16,749 nucleotides of DNA from Bacillota bacterium (GCA_022717655.1 JAIIAN010000049.1:1-16749), one strand, 5' to 3'. Counted from the first letter of the stretch, positions 1 through 7,110 are shown. Numbers and translations are program-made. The notes: generated by a model not told the origin, from the letters alone.

Positions 1-30
1 GGTTTCTCTTTATATGTCCTGTGTAAAATT

Positions 31-58
31 TTTGCGAAAAGAATAAATGTGATATAAT
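31..58 (+). promoter_or_regulatory. Candidate sigma-A promoter for the toxin-antitoxin remnants
   Basis: A perfect TATAAT lies at 53-58, with TTTGCG at 31-36 as a weak -35 at 16-bp spacing. A start site near position 65 would lead into the small gene starting at 127, which has an AGAGGA ribosome site just upstream. The -10 is convincing and the -35 is poor. This is a motif reading only. Confidence 0.45.
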
Positions 59-126
59 GTATGAAAAGTTACAAAAATTACAAACTAGTTTATTGGTAAA
101 AAATGATTCAAGTAGAGGATGAAAAA

Positions 127-240
127 ATGATTTTTTTGGATGCAAATGCCTTTTATTCATATTATGGAAGAAGCAAATTAGGAATGACATCAGAACCTGT
201 TGACGAAGAACGTTTAAAAAAATATTTGGAACAAATCTGA
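127..240 (+). pseudogene. PIN-domain protein, N-terminal fragment
   Basis: The frame encodes 37 residues beginning MIFLDANAFYSYYGRSKLGM. The MIFLDAN start, with an acidic residue at position 5, is the first beta-strand and first catalytic aspartate of PIN-domain ribonucleases, such as VapC-type toxins. An AGAGGATG ribosome site precedes the ATG. A PIN domain normally needs about 130 residues, and the later conserved acidic residues are absent, so this piece cannot be an active nuclease. It stops exactly where the nucleotidyltransferase remnant begins in another frame, so a deletion or fusion joined two genes. The PIN call rests on the first 20 residues and is moderately sure. Confidence 0.5.
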
Positions 241-503
241 GTACAGTAATTGTATATGGCTCTTATGCCAGAGGGGATTATAATGAAAATTCAGATGTTG
301 ATGTAATGATATTGGTTAAAATACCAGAGGAAAAATTATCGAATTATATAGATGTGGTTTCAGACTGTGCATTTGAGTATTTGATGAAATATGGTATAGA
401 TATTTCTCCTGTCTTAAAAAATGAAAATCATTTTAAATACTGGGAGGAAACAATTCCATATTATCAAAATATTCGTAAGGAAGGAGTAGTCATTTGTGAT
501 TGA
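237..503 (+). pseudogene. MNT-type nucleotidyltransferase, 5'-truncated (HEPN/MNT antitoxin remnant)
   Basis: The open frame reads STVIVYGSYARGDYNENSDV and then continues DVMILVKIPEEK. This is the nucleotidyltransferase core of minimal (MNT) proteins, with GS-x-ARG followed by the D-x-D metal ligands. In HEPN/MNT pairs this protein is the antitoxin that AMPylates or neutralises the HEPN RNase. The frame is open back to 204, but no ATG, GTG or TTG precedes the catalytic motif. The ATG at 306 lies after the motif and would give a dead protein. The preceding PIN frame could join it by a one-base shift near 230-238 (…KKYLEQ into NLSTVIVYGS). I read this as a broken gene. The C-terminus overlaps the next gene by 8 nt, as in intact HEPN/MNT operons. 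Confidence 0.6.
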
Positions 504-663
504 TGAGAAGCAAATAGCACTAGCACGATATCGAGTTGAGCAAGCAGAAGAAACTTTAGTTGCAGCAAAAATATGTTTTCAGAATAGGTTGTTTAAGGAT
601 TGTATTAATCGCTCTTATTATGTGGCGTTTTATAGTGCGGGAAGTAAAAAAATATTTGCTTGA
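496..663 (+). pseudogene. HEPN-domain protein, N-terminal fragment
   Basis: A GTG start at 496 overlaps the end of the nucleotidyltransferase and gives 55 residues. They contain LARYRVEQAEETLVAAKICF and then NRSYYVAFYSA. The pattern of a helix with AEETL followed by an N-R-S-Y-Y-x-A-F-Y helix is typical of HEPN domains encoded next to MNT genes. HEPN proteins are about 130 residues and carry a catalytic R-x4-6-H later in the chain. That part is absent here because the frame ends at a TGA at 661. No continuation was recognised in the other frames downstream. It is very likely the disabled toxin half of a former HEPN/MNT pair. Confidence 0.55.
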
Positions 664-877
664 AAGAAAAATATTATAAAGAGAAGATGTGAATTAGAAT
701 AGTAGACCAATAGGCATGAAGAAAGATTGTGGATATCTCGATTTTTTCATGTCTATTGGTTATTTTTATTAAAAGAAAAAAGAAACTCCGCAATTTTTGC
801 ATATCTATTCGCAAGAAAGAGATGGAAAAAAAGTGGAGAGTTTTTTAAACTAAAGGGACCTATCAATGAAAGAATCT
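664..877 (+). other. Non-coding stretch, nothing recognised
   Basis: This AT-rich gap between the HEPN remnant and the regulatory block upstream of the xylan genes has no frame with a credible start, ribosome site or family resemblance. Short coding-like pieces occur, such as MKKDCGYLDFFMSIGYFY from the ATG at 717, but each ends quickly. They may be decayed coding sequence, which cannot be shown from this sequence. Confidence 0.4.
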
Positions 878-943
878 TAATATTTTGTCGGAGGTTTTTC
901 TATAATTATTCCCGGTATTAGATGAGATGGAATTTGTTATAAT
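878..943 (+). promoter_or_regulatory. Shared regulatory block and extended -10 promoter, copy 1 (upstream of Rex)
   Basis: The block 878-916 matches 2152-2190 at 36 of 39 positions, including the core TTTTGTCGGAG and the end TCCCGGT. Exactly 21 nt after each block comes an extended -10, TGTTATAAT, with TATAAT at 938-943. No good -35 hexamer is present: the -35 position falls at the downstream edge of the block. This layout is typical of an activator-dependent promoter whose regulator covers the -35. The Rex gene starts 44 nt after the -10. The regulator is inferred to belong to the neighbouring, now truncated, sensor-kinase system. Confidence 0.65.
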
Positions 944-986
944 TAAAAAAATTCAGAGAAAATAATATAGTATGAGGAGATAAAAA

Positions 987-2129
987 ATGACAGCAGCTTA
1001 TCAGACAGGAAAATATCGAAATGTATTTTTGGAGTGCGGATATTCTAAAGAGGAAATTCAAGAGAGAGTAGAGAAGACCTTTGAGACTATTTTTTATGGA
1101 ACAGAAGAAGAACGCTTTTACCATGAAGTCGGAGAAGACATGGCGTATGTGGAAGACACAGGAAATCACGATGTCCGAACAGAAGGAATGTCTTATGCAA
1201 TGATGGTGTGTGTACAGATGAATAGAAAAGAAGAATTTGACCGTCTTTGGAAATGGGTTCGTACTTATATGTATATTCCGAAAGGACCTGGAAAAAATTA
1301 TTTTGCATGGTCGTGTGGCACTGATGGAACTTGGAATTCAGATGGACCGGCTCCGGATGGAGAAGAATTTTTTGCGATGTCTTTATTCTTTGCGTGGAGA
1401 AGATGGGGTGACGGAGAAGGAATTTTTGAGTATAGTAAAGAGGCAAGGGCAATCTTAAAAGAATGTGTACATAAAGGCGAACCGGGACAACCGGGTGATT
1501 CTATGTGGGATGCGAAAAACCATTTGATTAAATTTATTCCAAACTGTGATTTTAGTGACCCATCTTATCATCTCCCTCATTTTTATGAATTATTTGCAAA
1601 ATGGGCAAATCCCGAGGATAGAGAATTTTGGAAAGAGGCAGCAAAGGCAAGTCGCGACTATCTTCATAAAGCATGTCACCCAAAAACAGGTTTATCGGCG
1701 GAATATGCGGATTATGATGGAACTCCTCATAAAGGGCATCAGGAGATTTTTGGACGTCATGATTGGTATTATAGTGATGCTTATCGAACGATTGCAAATA
1801 TCGGACTGGATTATGAGTGGTTTGGAGTAGATTCCTGGCAGGTAGAAAATGCGAATCATCTTCAGAAATTTTACTGTGAGGACCAGAAGCTACATTGGGA
1901 TGGAGTATTTTTAACAGATGGAACAAGACTAGAAGAGAAAGCATTGCATCCGGTGGCAATTATTGCAACGAATGCTCAGGCATCTTTGGCAGCAAATGGT
2001 CCGTATGCAAAAGAATGTGTAGAGAAATTCTGGAATACACCGCTTCGCACAGGAGACAGAAGATATTATGATAATTTCCTTTATATGTTTTCAATGCTTG
2101 CTTTGTCTGGAAACTATCGAATTTATTAA
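987..2129 (+). CDS. Reducing-end xylose-releasing exo-oligoxylanase (Rex, GH8)
   Basis: The 380-residue protein is a full-length GH8 enzyme that closely follows the pattern I recall for Bacillus halodurans Rex (EC 3.2.1.156), which removes xylose from the reducing end of xylo-oligosaccharides of three or more units. Visible landmarks are DVRTEGMSYAMM, with the presumed acid Glu66; YFAWSC and GPAPDGEEFFAMSLFFA; DPSYHLPHFYELFAKWANPE; YYSDAYR, with the presumed base Asp264; and the C-terminal RRYYDNFLYMFSMLALSGNY. There is no signal peptide, so it acts in the cytoplasm on imported oligomers. An AGGAG site at 975-979 supports the ATG at 987. It is the first gene of the xylan cluster and has its own promoter with the shared block. 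A general GH8 endo-glucanase is unlikely given the Rex-like features throughout. Confidence 0.92.
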   Translation: MTAAYQTGKYRNVFLECGYSKEEIQERVEKTFETIFYGTEEERFYHEVGEDMAYVEDTGNHDVRTEGMSYAMMVCVQMNRKEEFDRLWKWVRTYMYIPKGPGKNYFAWSCGTDGTWNSDGPAPDGEEFFAMSLFFAWRRWGDGEGIFEYSKEARAILKECVHKGEPGQPGDSMWDAKNHLIKFIPNCDFSDPSYHLPHFYELFAKWANPEDREFWKEAAKASRDYLHKACHPKTGLSAEYADYDGTPHKGHQEIFGRHDWYYSDAYRTIANIGLDYEWFGVDSWQVENANHLQKFYCEDQKLHWDGVFLTDGTRLEEKALHPVAIIATNAQASLAANGPYAKECVEKFWNTPLRTGDRRYYDNFLYMFSMLALSGNYRIY

Positions 2130-2151
2130 TAATTAGGATTCGAATAAAACG

Positions 2152-2217
2152 TAATATTTTGTCGGAGTTTTTTCTATAATTTCTCCCGGTGTTCTAAAGA
2201 GTGTAGTCTGTTATAAT
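2152..2217 (+). promoter_or_regulatory. Shared regulatory block and extended -10 promoter, copy 2 (upstream of the esterase)
   Basis: This second copy has its block at 2152-2190 and its extended -10 TGTTATAAT at 2209-2217, at exactly the same spacing as copy 1. The 19 nt between the final CCGGT and the GTTATAAT differ freely between copies, so the block and the -10 are conserved by selection rather than by a recent whole-region duplication. It lies 22 nt after the Rex stop codon and drives the esterase-GH43 pair from a start near 2224. Confidence 0.65.
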
Positions 2218-2253
2218 AAATGAAATTAAGAATGAGACTGGGGAGAAAGAAAG

Positions 2254-3984
2254 ATGCAAGGTCCAAAAGCACCGAAAAATCCAGAGAAAAAAAGACCGTA
2301 TTTTTATATTATGAGAGAAAAAGAAATTTTTAGTTCCAGACAGGAGGATGGAACAGGAATTCAATATATTTATGAGAGTGATGGACGATTAATAAATAGC
2401 GCACAGATAGCAGGTAATGTTACAGATAAAGAGGAGTTAAAGCTTTTAGAGACAGTAGAAGGGTTTGGAAAACTGGTCCATAGTATCGGAATTTTTGTAG
2501 AAACAGAGAATCCGGAAGAAGAAATAGAATTTATATTTCAGATATATGGAAAGAATGACCTCTATGGAGGAGGAACAAACCTAAAAACGAAATTAAAAGG
2601 CGATGGAATGGAATATAAGATTTTGTTGTCAGAATATCAATGGACAGAAGACGATAATATTCCGGGACAGATAAAATTTATATTTCAAACTCCGGAAATA
2701 ATGGGAAAAGCAAGTGTAAAACTTTATTTAAACGATGGATATGATGCCCCAGAACAAATAGAAGATGAAACCGTAAATATTAATTCAGAGCAGTACAGTC
2801 AAATGGTTCGCAGCTCATTGTTAAGTATGGGAAATACTTTCCGGATACAAAAAGCAATCCAAAAAGCAAAATCAGGCAAGCCTGTTACTTTAGCATACAT
2901 TGGAGGTTCTATTACCCAGGGAGCAGGAGCAACGCCGATCCATACGGAGTGTTATGCGTATAAATCGTGGAAGATGTTTCAGAAAAAATTTGCAATAAAA
3001 GAAAATGTAAAATTCATAAAAGCAGGTGTAGGAGGAACTCCATCGGAGCTTGGAATGTTACGGTTTGAAAGAGATGTATTAAGGGAAAATGAACAGCCGG
3101 ATATCATTGTCATTGAATTTGCAGTGAATGATGAAGGAGATGAAACAAAGGGAGACTGTTATGAAAGCCTTGTACGTAAAGCTTTGAAGCTTCCATGGAA
3201 ACCGGCAGTTATTTTGTTGTTTTCAGTGTTTGCAAATGACTGGAATCTTCAAGAACGTTTGATGCCTGTTGGATTAAGATATGATTTGCCAATGGTCAGC
3301 ATAAAAGATGCAGTAGTGCCTCAGTTTAAAAACAAAGAAAAACAAAGTATAACGAAGAATCAGTTTTTCTATGATATGTTTCATCCGAGCAATTTGGGAC
3401 ATACCATTATGGCAGATTGTCTTAGCTATTTTTTTGAACGATGTGAAGAAACAAAGGGATTAAGAAAAAATAAATTTGTAACAGGAATCTTTAATGAGGA
3501 AACATTAGAGAGAAGGCTTCTGGAAACACCTGTTATTGGAAATAGTTTCGAGTCAGTCCACCTGATAGATAAAAAAGATAGTTATGTAGGTGCGAAGATT
3601 GATGAGGGAGGATTTGTACATTGTGATAAAGAATTGCAATGTGTAGAAATCGATGATTCTTTAATGACAGTGCCAGAGTTTCCGCATAATTGGATGTATA
3701 ATGGAGATTCGCCGGAAAATGCATACTTTGAGATGAAAATAAGCTGTAAGGCGTTATTATTGATATTTAAAGATTCAGGAGAAACAAATGTGGGAAAAGC
3801 AGATGTTTGGGTAGACACAGAATATTGCCTGTGTGCAGACCCACATATCAATAACTGGCTTCATTGTAATGCGGTCATTTTATTCAATGAAAAAGAAACG
3901 AAAGAACATATTGTCCGAATAGAGATTCCAAAGGAAGAAAGAGAGAAATGTTTTACAATTCTTGGATTCGGATATGTGAAATAG
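2254..3984 (+). CDS. SGNH/GDSL-type carbohydrate esterase, probable acetyl-xylan esterase
   Basis: The 576-residue protein has three parts. Residues about 1-180 form a beta-rich domain of unknown role, possibly carbohydrate-contacting. Residues about 200-395 form an SGNH hydrolase, and residues about 400-576 a further beta-rich domain. The SGNH blocks are visible: IGGSITQGAG (nucleophile Ser219), AGVGGTPS (oxyanion Gly), EFAVNDEGD (Asn291) and YDMFHPSN (Asp373 and His376). Enzymes of this design remove acetyl groups from plant polysaccharides. The placement between Rex and a GH43 enzyme indicates acetylated xylo-oligosaccharides. No signal peptide is seen, so it should be cytoplasmic. A GGGGAG site at 2240-2245 supports the ATG. 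The GH43 gene follows 10 nt later in the same operon. The exact CE family (CE17 or CE20-like, or unassigned) and substrate are inferred. Confidence 0.8.
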   Translation: MQGPKAPKNPEKKRPYFYIMREKEIFSSRQEDGTGIQYIYESDGRLINSAQIAGNVTDKEELKLLETVEGFGKLVHSIGIFVETENPEEEIEFIFQIYGKNDLYGGGTNLKTKLKGDGMEYKILLSEYQWTEDDNIPGQIKFIFQTPEIMGKASVKLYLNDGYDAPEQIEDETVNINSEQYSQMVRSSLLSMGNTFRIQKAIQKAKSGKPVTLAYIGGSITQGAGATPIHTECYAYKSWKMFQKKFAIKENVKFIKAGVGGTPSELGMLRFERDVLRENEQPDIIVIEFAVNDEGDETKGDCYESLVRKALKLPWKPAVILLFSVFANDWNLQERLMPVGLRYDLPMVSIKDAVVPQFKNKEKQSITKNQFFYDMFHPSNLGHTIMADCLSYFFERCEETKGLRKNKFVTGIFNEETLERRLLETPVIGNSFESVHLIDKKDSYVGAKIDEGGFVHCDKELQCVEIDDSLMTVPEFPHNWMYNGDSPENAYFEMKISCKALLLIFKDSGETNVGKADVWVDTEYCLCADPHINNWLHCNAVILFNEKETKEHIVRIEIPKEEREKCFTILGFGYVK

Positions 3985-3994
3985 GAGAAGAAGT

Positions 3995-5557
3995 ATGGTA
4001 ATTGCAAAGAATCCAATTTTAAGTGGATTTTATCCAGACCCATCTATTTGTAGAGTGGGGAATGATTTTTATATCGTAAACTCTAGTTTTGTATATGCAC
4101 CTGGAGTTCCGATTTTTCATAGTAGAGATTTAGCACACTGGGAGCAGATTGGAAATATTTTAGAAAGCAAAGAGCAGCTTCAAGTTGAAAAAAGCGAAAT
4201 TTCGAGAGGGATTTTTGCTCCGACGATTCGCTATCATGAAGGGCTTTTCTACATGATTACAACAAACGTAAGCTATGGAGGGAACTTTATTGTTACTGCA
4301 AAGAATCCGGAAGGACCATGGTCAGAACCATATTATTTAGGAGAAGAAGCAATAGGAATTGACCCAAGTCTGTTTTTTGACGATGATGGTAGGTGTTACT
4401 ATTGTGGCACAAGGCCGAATCCGGAAGGGGTACGCTACAACGGAGACTGGGAAATCTGGGTTCAGGAACTTGATTTAAAGAGTATGAAACTGGTCGGCGA
4501 GAGTATGGCAATCTGGAAAGGGGCTGTAAAGGGAGTCATCTGGCCGGAAGGACCTCATATTTATAAGATTGGAGAGTATTATTATCTAATGCATGCAGAA
4601 GGTGGAACAGGACCAGAACATAGCATTAGTGTAGCAAGAAGTAAAAAACTATTTCAGTGGTTTGAAGGCTGTCCTAGAAACCCGATTTTTACACACAGAA
4701 ATCTGGGAATGGATTACCCGGTTGTCTATGCGGGACATGGAGACCTTGTGGATGATGGATATGGAAACTGGTATGTAGTAATGCTTGCATCAAGACCGTG
4801 TAAAAAACATAGCAGCATGGGAAGAGAGACTTTTTTGGCGAAAGTTATCTGGGAAAACGGATGGCCGGTTATCGCCCCACAAGTTGGACGGCTTGAAGAT
4901 TTTGTTGAGATTCCGCTTGAAGAACATCGTTTTGCAAATGAAGTGACTTCTTCAGATTGTATTCAGTTTTGGGAAAATGAGTTAGATGAAAGACTAGTAG
5001 GAATCGAAAAACGAGATGAAGAAATTTATTCTCTTTCAGAGAGAAAAGGAATGTTACGATTATACTGTAGAAAAGAGAAAATTTCAGAAAAAGACTACAG
5101 TTCCTATTTGGGATTAAGACAAAAAAGTTATCGTTTTGAGGTGGAAACAGGGATTGAATTTGAACCGAAGGCAGAAAATGAAACAGCAGGAGTGATTTTG
5201 TATCAGAACCATGAAAATCATTTAAAGTTTGAAATAAAACAGGTAGAAGGGAAAAAAGTATTTGAAGTAAACTCTTATATTCATGGGGAAGAGACAAAAC
5301 TTTCAATAGTTGATATTAGTAAGTGGCAGGGAATTTTAAAAATTATGATTCAATGTCATGACCAGGAAGCCAGAGTATGGATTGGAAAAGAGAAAAACCT
5401 TAAACCGGTTGCAGAAAAGATTCCTCTTACTGCGTATACAACAGAAGAGGCAGGAGGATTTGTAGGGTGTACGGTAGGAATGTATGCGTCTTCAAATGGA
5501 AAACAAAGTGAGAATTATGCGGATTTTGGTTGGTTTTATTTGAAAAATATGGATTGA
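3995..5557 (+). CDS. GH43 beta-xylosidase / alpha-L-arabinofuranosidase
   Basis: The 520-residue protein joins a five-bladed GH43 propeller (about 1-320) to a C-terminal beta-sandwich (about 330-515). The three catalytic acids are visible: GFYPDPSICR (base Asp15), EAIGIDPSLFFDD (Asp123) and WPEGPHIYK (acid Glu185). The start NPILSGFYPDPSI followed by YAPGVPIFHSRDLAHW resembles GH43 subfamilies 11 and 12. These cut xylose or arabinose from the non-reducing end or side chains of arabinoxylo-oligosaccharides. No signal peptide is seen. An AGGAGAAG site and a 10-nt gap after the esterase stop indicate one transcript. The choice between xylosidase and arabinofuranosidase cannot be made from sequence by eye. 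The gene ends just before a strong hairpin. Confidence 0.88.
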   Translation: MVIAKNPILSGFYPDPSICRVGNDFYIVNSSFVYAPGVPIFHSRDLAHWEQIGNILESKEQLQVEKSEISRGIFAPTIRYHEGLFYMITTNVSYGGNFIVTAKNPEGPWSEPYYLGEEAIGIDPSLFFDDDGRCYYCGTRPNPEGVRYNGDWEIWVQELDLKSMKLVGESMAIWKGAVKGVIWPEGPHIYKIGEYYYLMHAEGGTGPEHSISVARSKKLFQWFEGCPRNPIFTHRNLGMDYPVVYAGHGDLVDDGYGNWYVVMLASRPCKKHSSMGRETFLAKVIWENGWPVIAPQVGRLEDFVEIPLEEHRFANEVTSSDCIQFWENELDERLVGIEKRDEEIYSLSERKGMLRLYCRKEKISEKDYSSYLGLRQKSYRFEVETGIEFEPKAENETAGVILYQNHENHLKFEIKQVEGKKVFEVNSYIHGEETKLSIVDISKWQGILKIMIQCHDQEARVWIGKEKNLKPVAEKIPLTAYTTEEAGGFVGCTVGMYASSNGKQSENYADFGWFYLKNMD

Positions 5558-5578
5558 TTAGATATAGGATTTTTGACT

Positions 5579-5603
5579 AGGGAGCAGAATTTTTCTGCTC
5601 CCT
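5579..5603 (+). terminator. Hairpin after the GH43 gene, possible terminator or processing site
   Basis: AGGGAGCAGAA at 5579-5589 pairs perfectly with TTCTGCTCCCT at 5593-5603 across a TTT loop, an 11-bp stem. There is no immediate U-run; GGTTTTAG follows about 7 nt later. It may therefore be a weak terminator, an mRNA-stabilising stem or an attenuator between the enzyme genes and the sensor kinase, whose ATG is 37 nt downstream. Confidence 0.55.
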
Positions 5604-5639
5604 GAAGTGGTTTTAGAAAAAAGCAGGAGAAAGAAGAAA

Positions 5640-6098
5640 ATGAGAAAATTATTGCATCGGATAGAAGAAGGGATGGATAACTTAAAAATTAAAAAAAAAT
5701 TATACATGCTTTATCTCATATGCGTTTTAATCCCCATTATTATCACGGATAGTGTTATCTTTTTCATTGTTAGAAGTTCAGAACAGGAAAAACAACAACA
5801 TGAGATGGCAAATATTGCAAATGCAGTAAGCTATAATATCAGTAATACGATAAGCAGCATAGGGGAAACAGCAAAAAGTATTTATACCAGTAAATATATC
5901 AATTCGTTTTTGATGCAAGAATATGAAAGTGCTCCGGAATATGTGTTGACTTATCAGGAGTTTTTCAAGGACCATTTACTTGAAAATATATTAGGAATGA
6001 ATAATTTAGTATTTACTTTTTACACAGATAATGAAACGATAGTAAATGGAGGAAAGGTAAATAAGATTGAAAATATCAGAGAAGGTCTTTTAGTTTGA
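5640..6098 (+). pseudogene. YesM-like sensor histidine kinase, N-terminal fragment
   Basis: The chosen ATG has an AGGAG site at 5624-5628, better than a GTG at 5607. The 152 residues hold a short basic cytoplasmic start, one membrane segment (LYMLYLICVLIPIIITDSVI, about residues 21-44) and the beginning of an extracellular sensor domain. The IPIIITDSVIFFIV pattern and the following polar region are typical of the YesM/two-component kinases that accompany AraC-type regulators in sugar-use clusters. A complete protein would be about 580 residues, with a second membrane helix, HAMP, HisKA_7TM-type phosphoacceptor and HATPase domains. All of these are missing. The coding frame meets IS3 sequence around 6079 and stops at 6098. 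The fragment is presumably non-functional and was once the regulator of the enzymes upstream. Confidence 0.75.
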
Positions 6099-6724
6099 AT
6101 CGTCCTCGGAGACTGCTGATGATTCGAGCCGTTCTCTCATTTTTGCTTCGTCCTCTAAACGCAGTCTCCTCAATTCTTTTAAAAATGCATTTTCAATCCT
6201 TAACTTAAGAAGCTCATCCTCTAGTTCTCTTACATGCTCCGCACTTGTATCAACGATAGATTCTTCAATTGGTTTGCTTTTTACATCGTTATCTGGCTTA
6301 TCCAATGTTTTTTTACGACCTTTCTTATGTGGTCTCAACGCATCAGGACCAGCTGTTCGAAAACGATTTACCCAGTTTGTAATCATACATGGATTGGTAA
6401 TTCCCTCTTGTAGAGCTAAATCTTGATATGAGATTTCACTTGATAAATATAATTCTACAACAGAACGTTTTTTTTCGAAAGAATATATATCATTTTTCCG
6501 AGAACGTAGTAACCCTTCATCTCCAAAAGTCCGATAATTGTGAACCCATTGTTCAATGCTTTTTTTAGCAGGAACTCCATACGTTTCAGAGAGGTATCCA
6601 TAGCTACCTTCTCCGTTTAAGTATGCTAAAACAACTTTCTTCTTAAATTCAAAAGAATATTTGGACATAAAGAGACCGACCTCCAATCGTTAGATTTTAG
6701 GTCTAACTTTTGGGGGGCGGTACA
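6079..6724 (-). mobile_element. IS3-family (IS150-like) insertion sequence remnant
   Basis: The element reads from 6724 down to about 6079 on the - strand. Its outer end begins TGTACCGCCCCCCAAAAGTT, a typical IS3/IS150 terminus, followed by a small GTTAGA/TCTAAC stem (6689-6694 with 6702-6707) and then orfA. At the other end, codons for FKLKDLL, matching the usual start of IS3 orfB, are readable from 6099 to 6079. The frame then breaks at a TGA and kinase sequence begins. Thus orfB and the second terminal repeat are gone and the element cannot move by itself. No target-site duplication can be checked because one end is missing. Confidence 0.75.
6090..6668 (-). CDS. IS3-family transposase OrfA (helix-turn-helix protein)
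   Basis: The 192-residue protein starts at the ATG at 6668 (MSKYSFEFKKKVVLAYLNGE) with a GGAGG site 12 nt upstream. A TTG further out at 6686 is less likely because it lies on that site. It has two helix-turn-helix units (about residues 5-60 and 62-110), a basic linker with KKGRKKTLDK, and a C-terminal leucine-zipper-like coil (ELEDELLKLRIENAFLKELR). This is the usual plan of IS150-group OrfA, which binds the element ends and is normally fused to the DDE-bearing OrfB by programmed frameshifting. OrfA seems intact in length, but its partner OrfB is deleted, so it probably has no transposition role today. Confidence 0.85.
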   Translation of the reverse strand: MSKYSFEFKKKVVLAYLNGEGSYGYLSETYGVPAKKSIEQWVHNYRTFGDEGLLRSRKNDIYSFEKKRSVVELYLSSEISYQDLALQEGITNPCMITNWVNRFRTAGPDALRPHKKGRKKTLDKPDNDVKSKPIEESIVDTSAEHVRELEDELLKLRIENAFLKELRRLRLEDEAKMRERLESSAVSEDDSN

Positions 6725-6744
6725 AATAATTCGGCTGTTTCTTA

Positions 6745-6773
6745 TTGATTTTTAAAAAAAAGTATGTTAGAAT
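6745..6773 (+). promoter_or_regulatory. pheST promoter
   Basis: TTGATT at 6745-6750 and TAGAAT at 6768-6773 are separated by the ideal 17 bp, with an extended TG at 6765-6766. Transcription would begin near 6780 and run straight into the T-box leader. The promoter lies only about 20 nt beyond the IS remnant end, so pheST expression appears spared by the insertion. Confidence 0.75.
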
Positions 6774-6779
6774 TTTTAA

Positions 6780-7066
6780 AGCGAAGAATGTGTGTAAGTA
6801 GATTTTTGAACTTGTTTTTCCAGAGAGCTTTTGTCACCGGCTGTAAGCAGAAGCAAAAACATCAGAAATTGAATTTCAGCACGGGAGCTTCTGGCGAAAA
6901 GCTGTAAAGTAAAGTTCAGCGTTAAGTCAGATGTAAGGCTGCATTAAAGCCAGATGAGAGCAAAACCGTATAAGAGAAAGAATAGAAATAATAAAAAAAC
7001 AGCGGTTTTGAATTAGGGTGGTAACGCGAGATACCTCGTCCCTTTTTATAGGGATGAGGTTTTTTT
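6780..7066 (+). promoter_or_regulatory. T-box leader, tRNA-Phe responsive
   Basis: The leader has the classic parts. A Stem I distal arm is formed by AGCTTTTG with CAGAAGC (about 6829-6854) around a GGCTGTAAG loop. The specifier region GAATTTCAG (6871-6879) gives the phenylalanine codon UUC at 6875-6877 followed by a purine. The T-box core AGGGTGGTAACGCGAG runs 7015-7030, and a terminator follows at 7034-7066. In the core, UGGU (7019-7022) would pair with the ACCA end of uncharged tRNA-Phe, which fits the usual A73 discriminator. Uncharged tRNA-Phe is expected to favour the antiterminator and raise pheST transcription. The outer limits of Stem I are approximate. Confidence 0.9.
7034..7066 (+). 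terminator. T-box regulated terminator
   Basis: CCTCGTCCCT (7034-7043) pairs with AGGGATGAGG (7050-7059) with one G-U pair, followed by seven T residues from 7060. Its 5' arm is adjacent to the T-box core, as required for mutually exclusive antiterminator and terminator folding. Confidence 0.9.
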
Positions 7067-7110
7067 ATTTCATAAAGCGTACTTGAATTATTTTATTTAT
7101 GGAGGAAATT

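Noticed and set aside
306..503. An independent small gene starting at the ATG at 306
   Set aside because: The frame is open upstream and contains the nucleotidyltransferase catalytic motif before this ATG, so it is the tail of a truncated gene.
727..921. A 64-residue + strand frame before the xylan genes
   Set aside because: It starts at TTG without a ribosome site, resembles no family, and runs through the conserved promoter block at 878-916.
4869..5306. A 145-residue - strand frame inside the GH43 gene
   Set aside because: It is a shadow of a well-supported gene and shows no start signal or family motif.
5607..5639. GTG start for the sensor kinase
   Set aside because: The AGGAG site at 5624-5628 lies downstream of it and fits the ATG at 5640.
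7099..7110. Upstream ATG for pheS
   Set aside because: It overlaps the GGAGG ribosome site that serves the ATG at 7111, and PheS homologues start at the later position.
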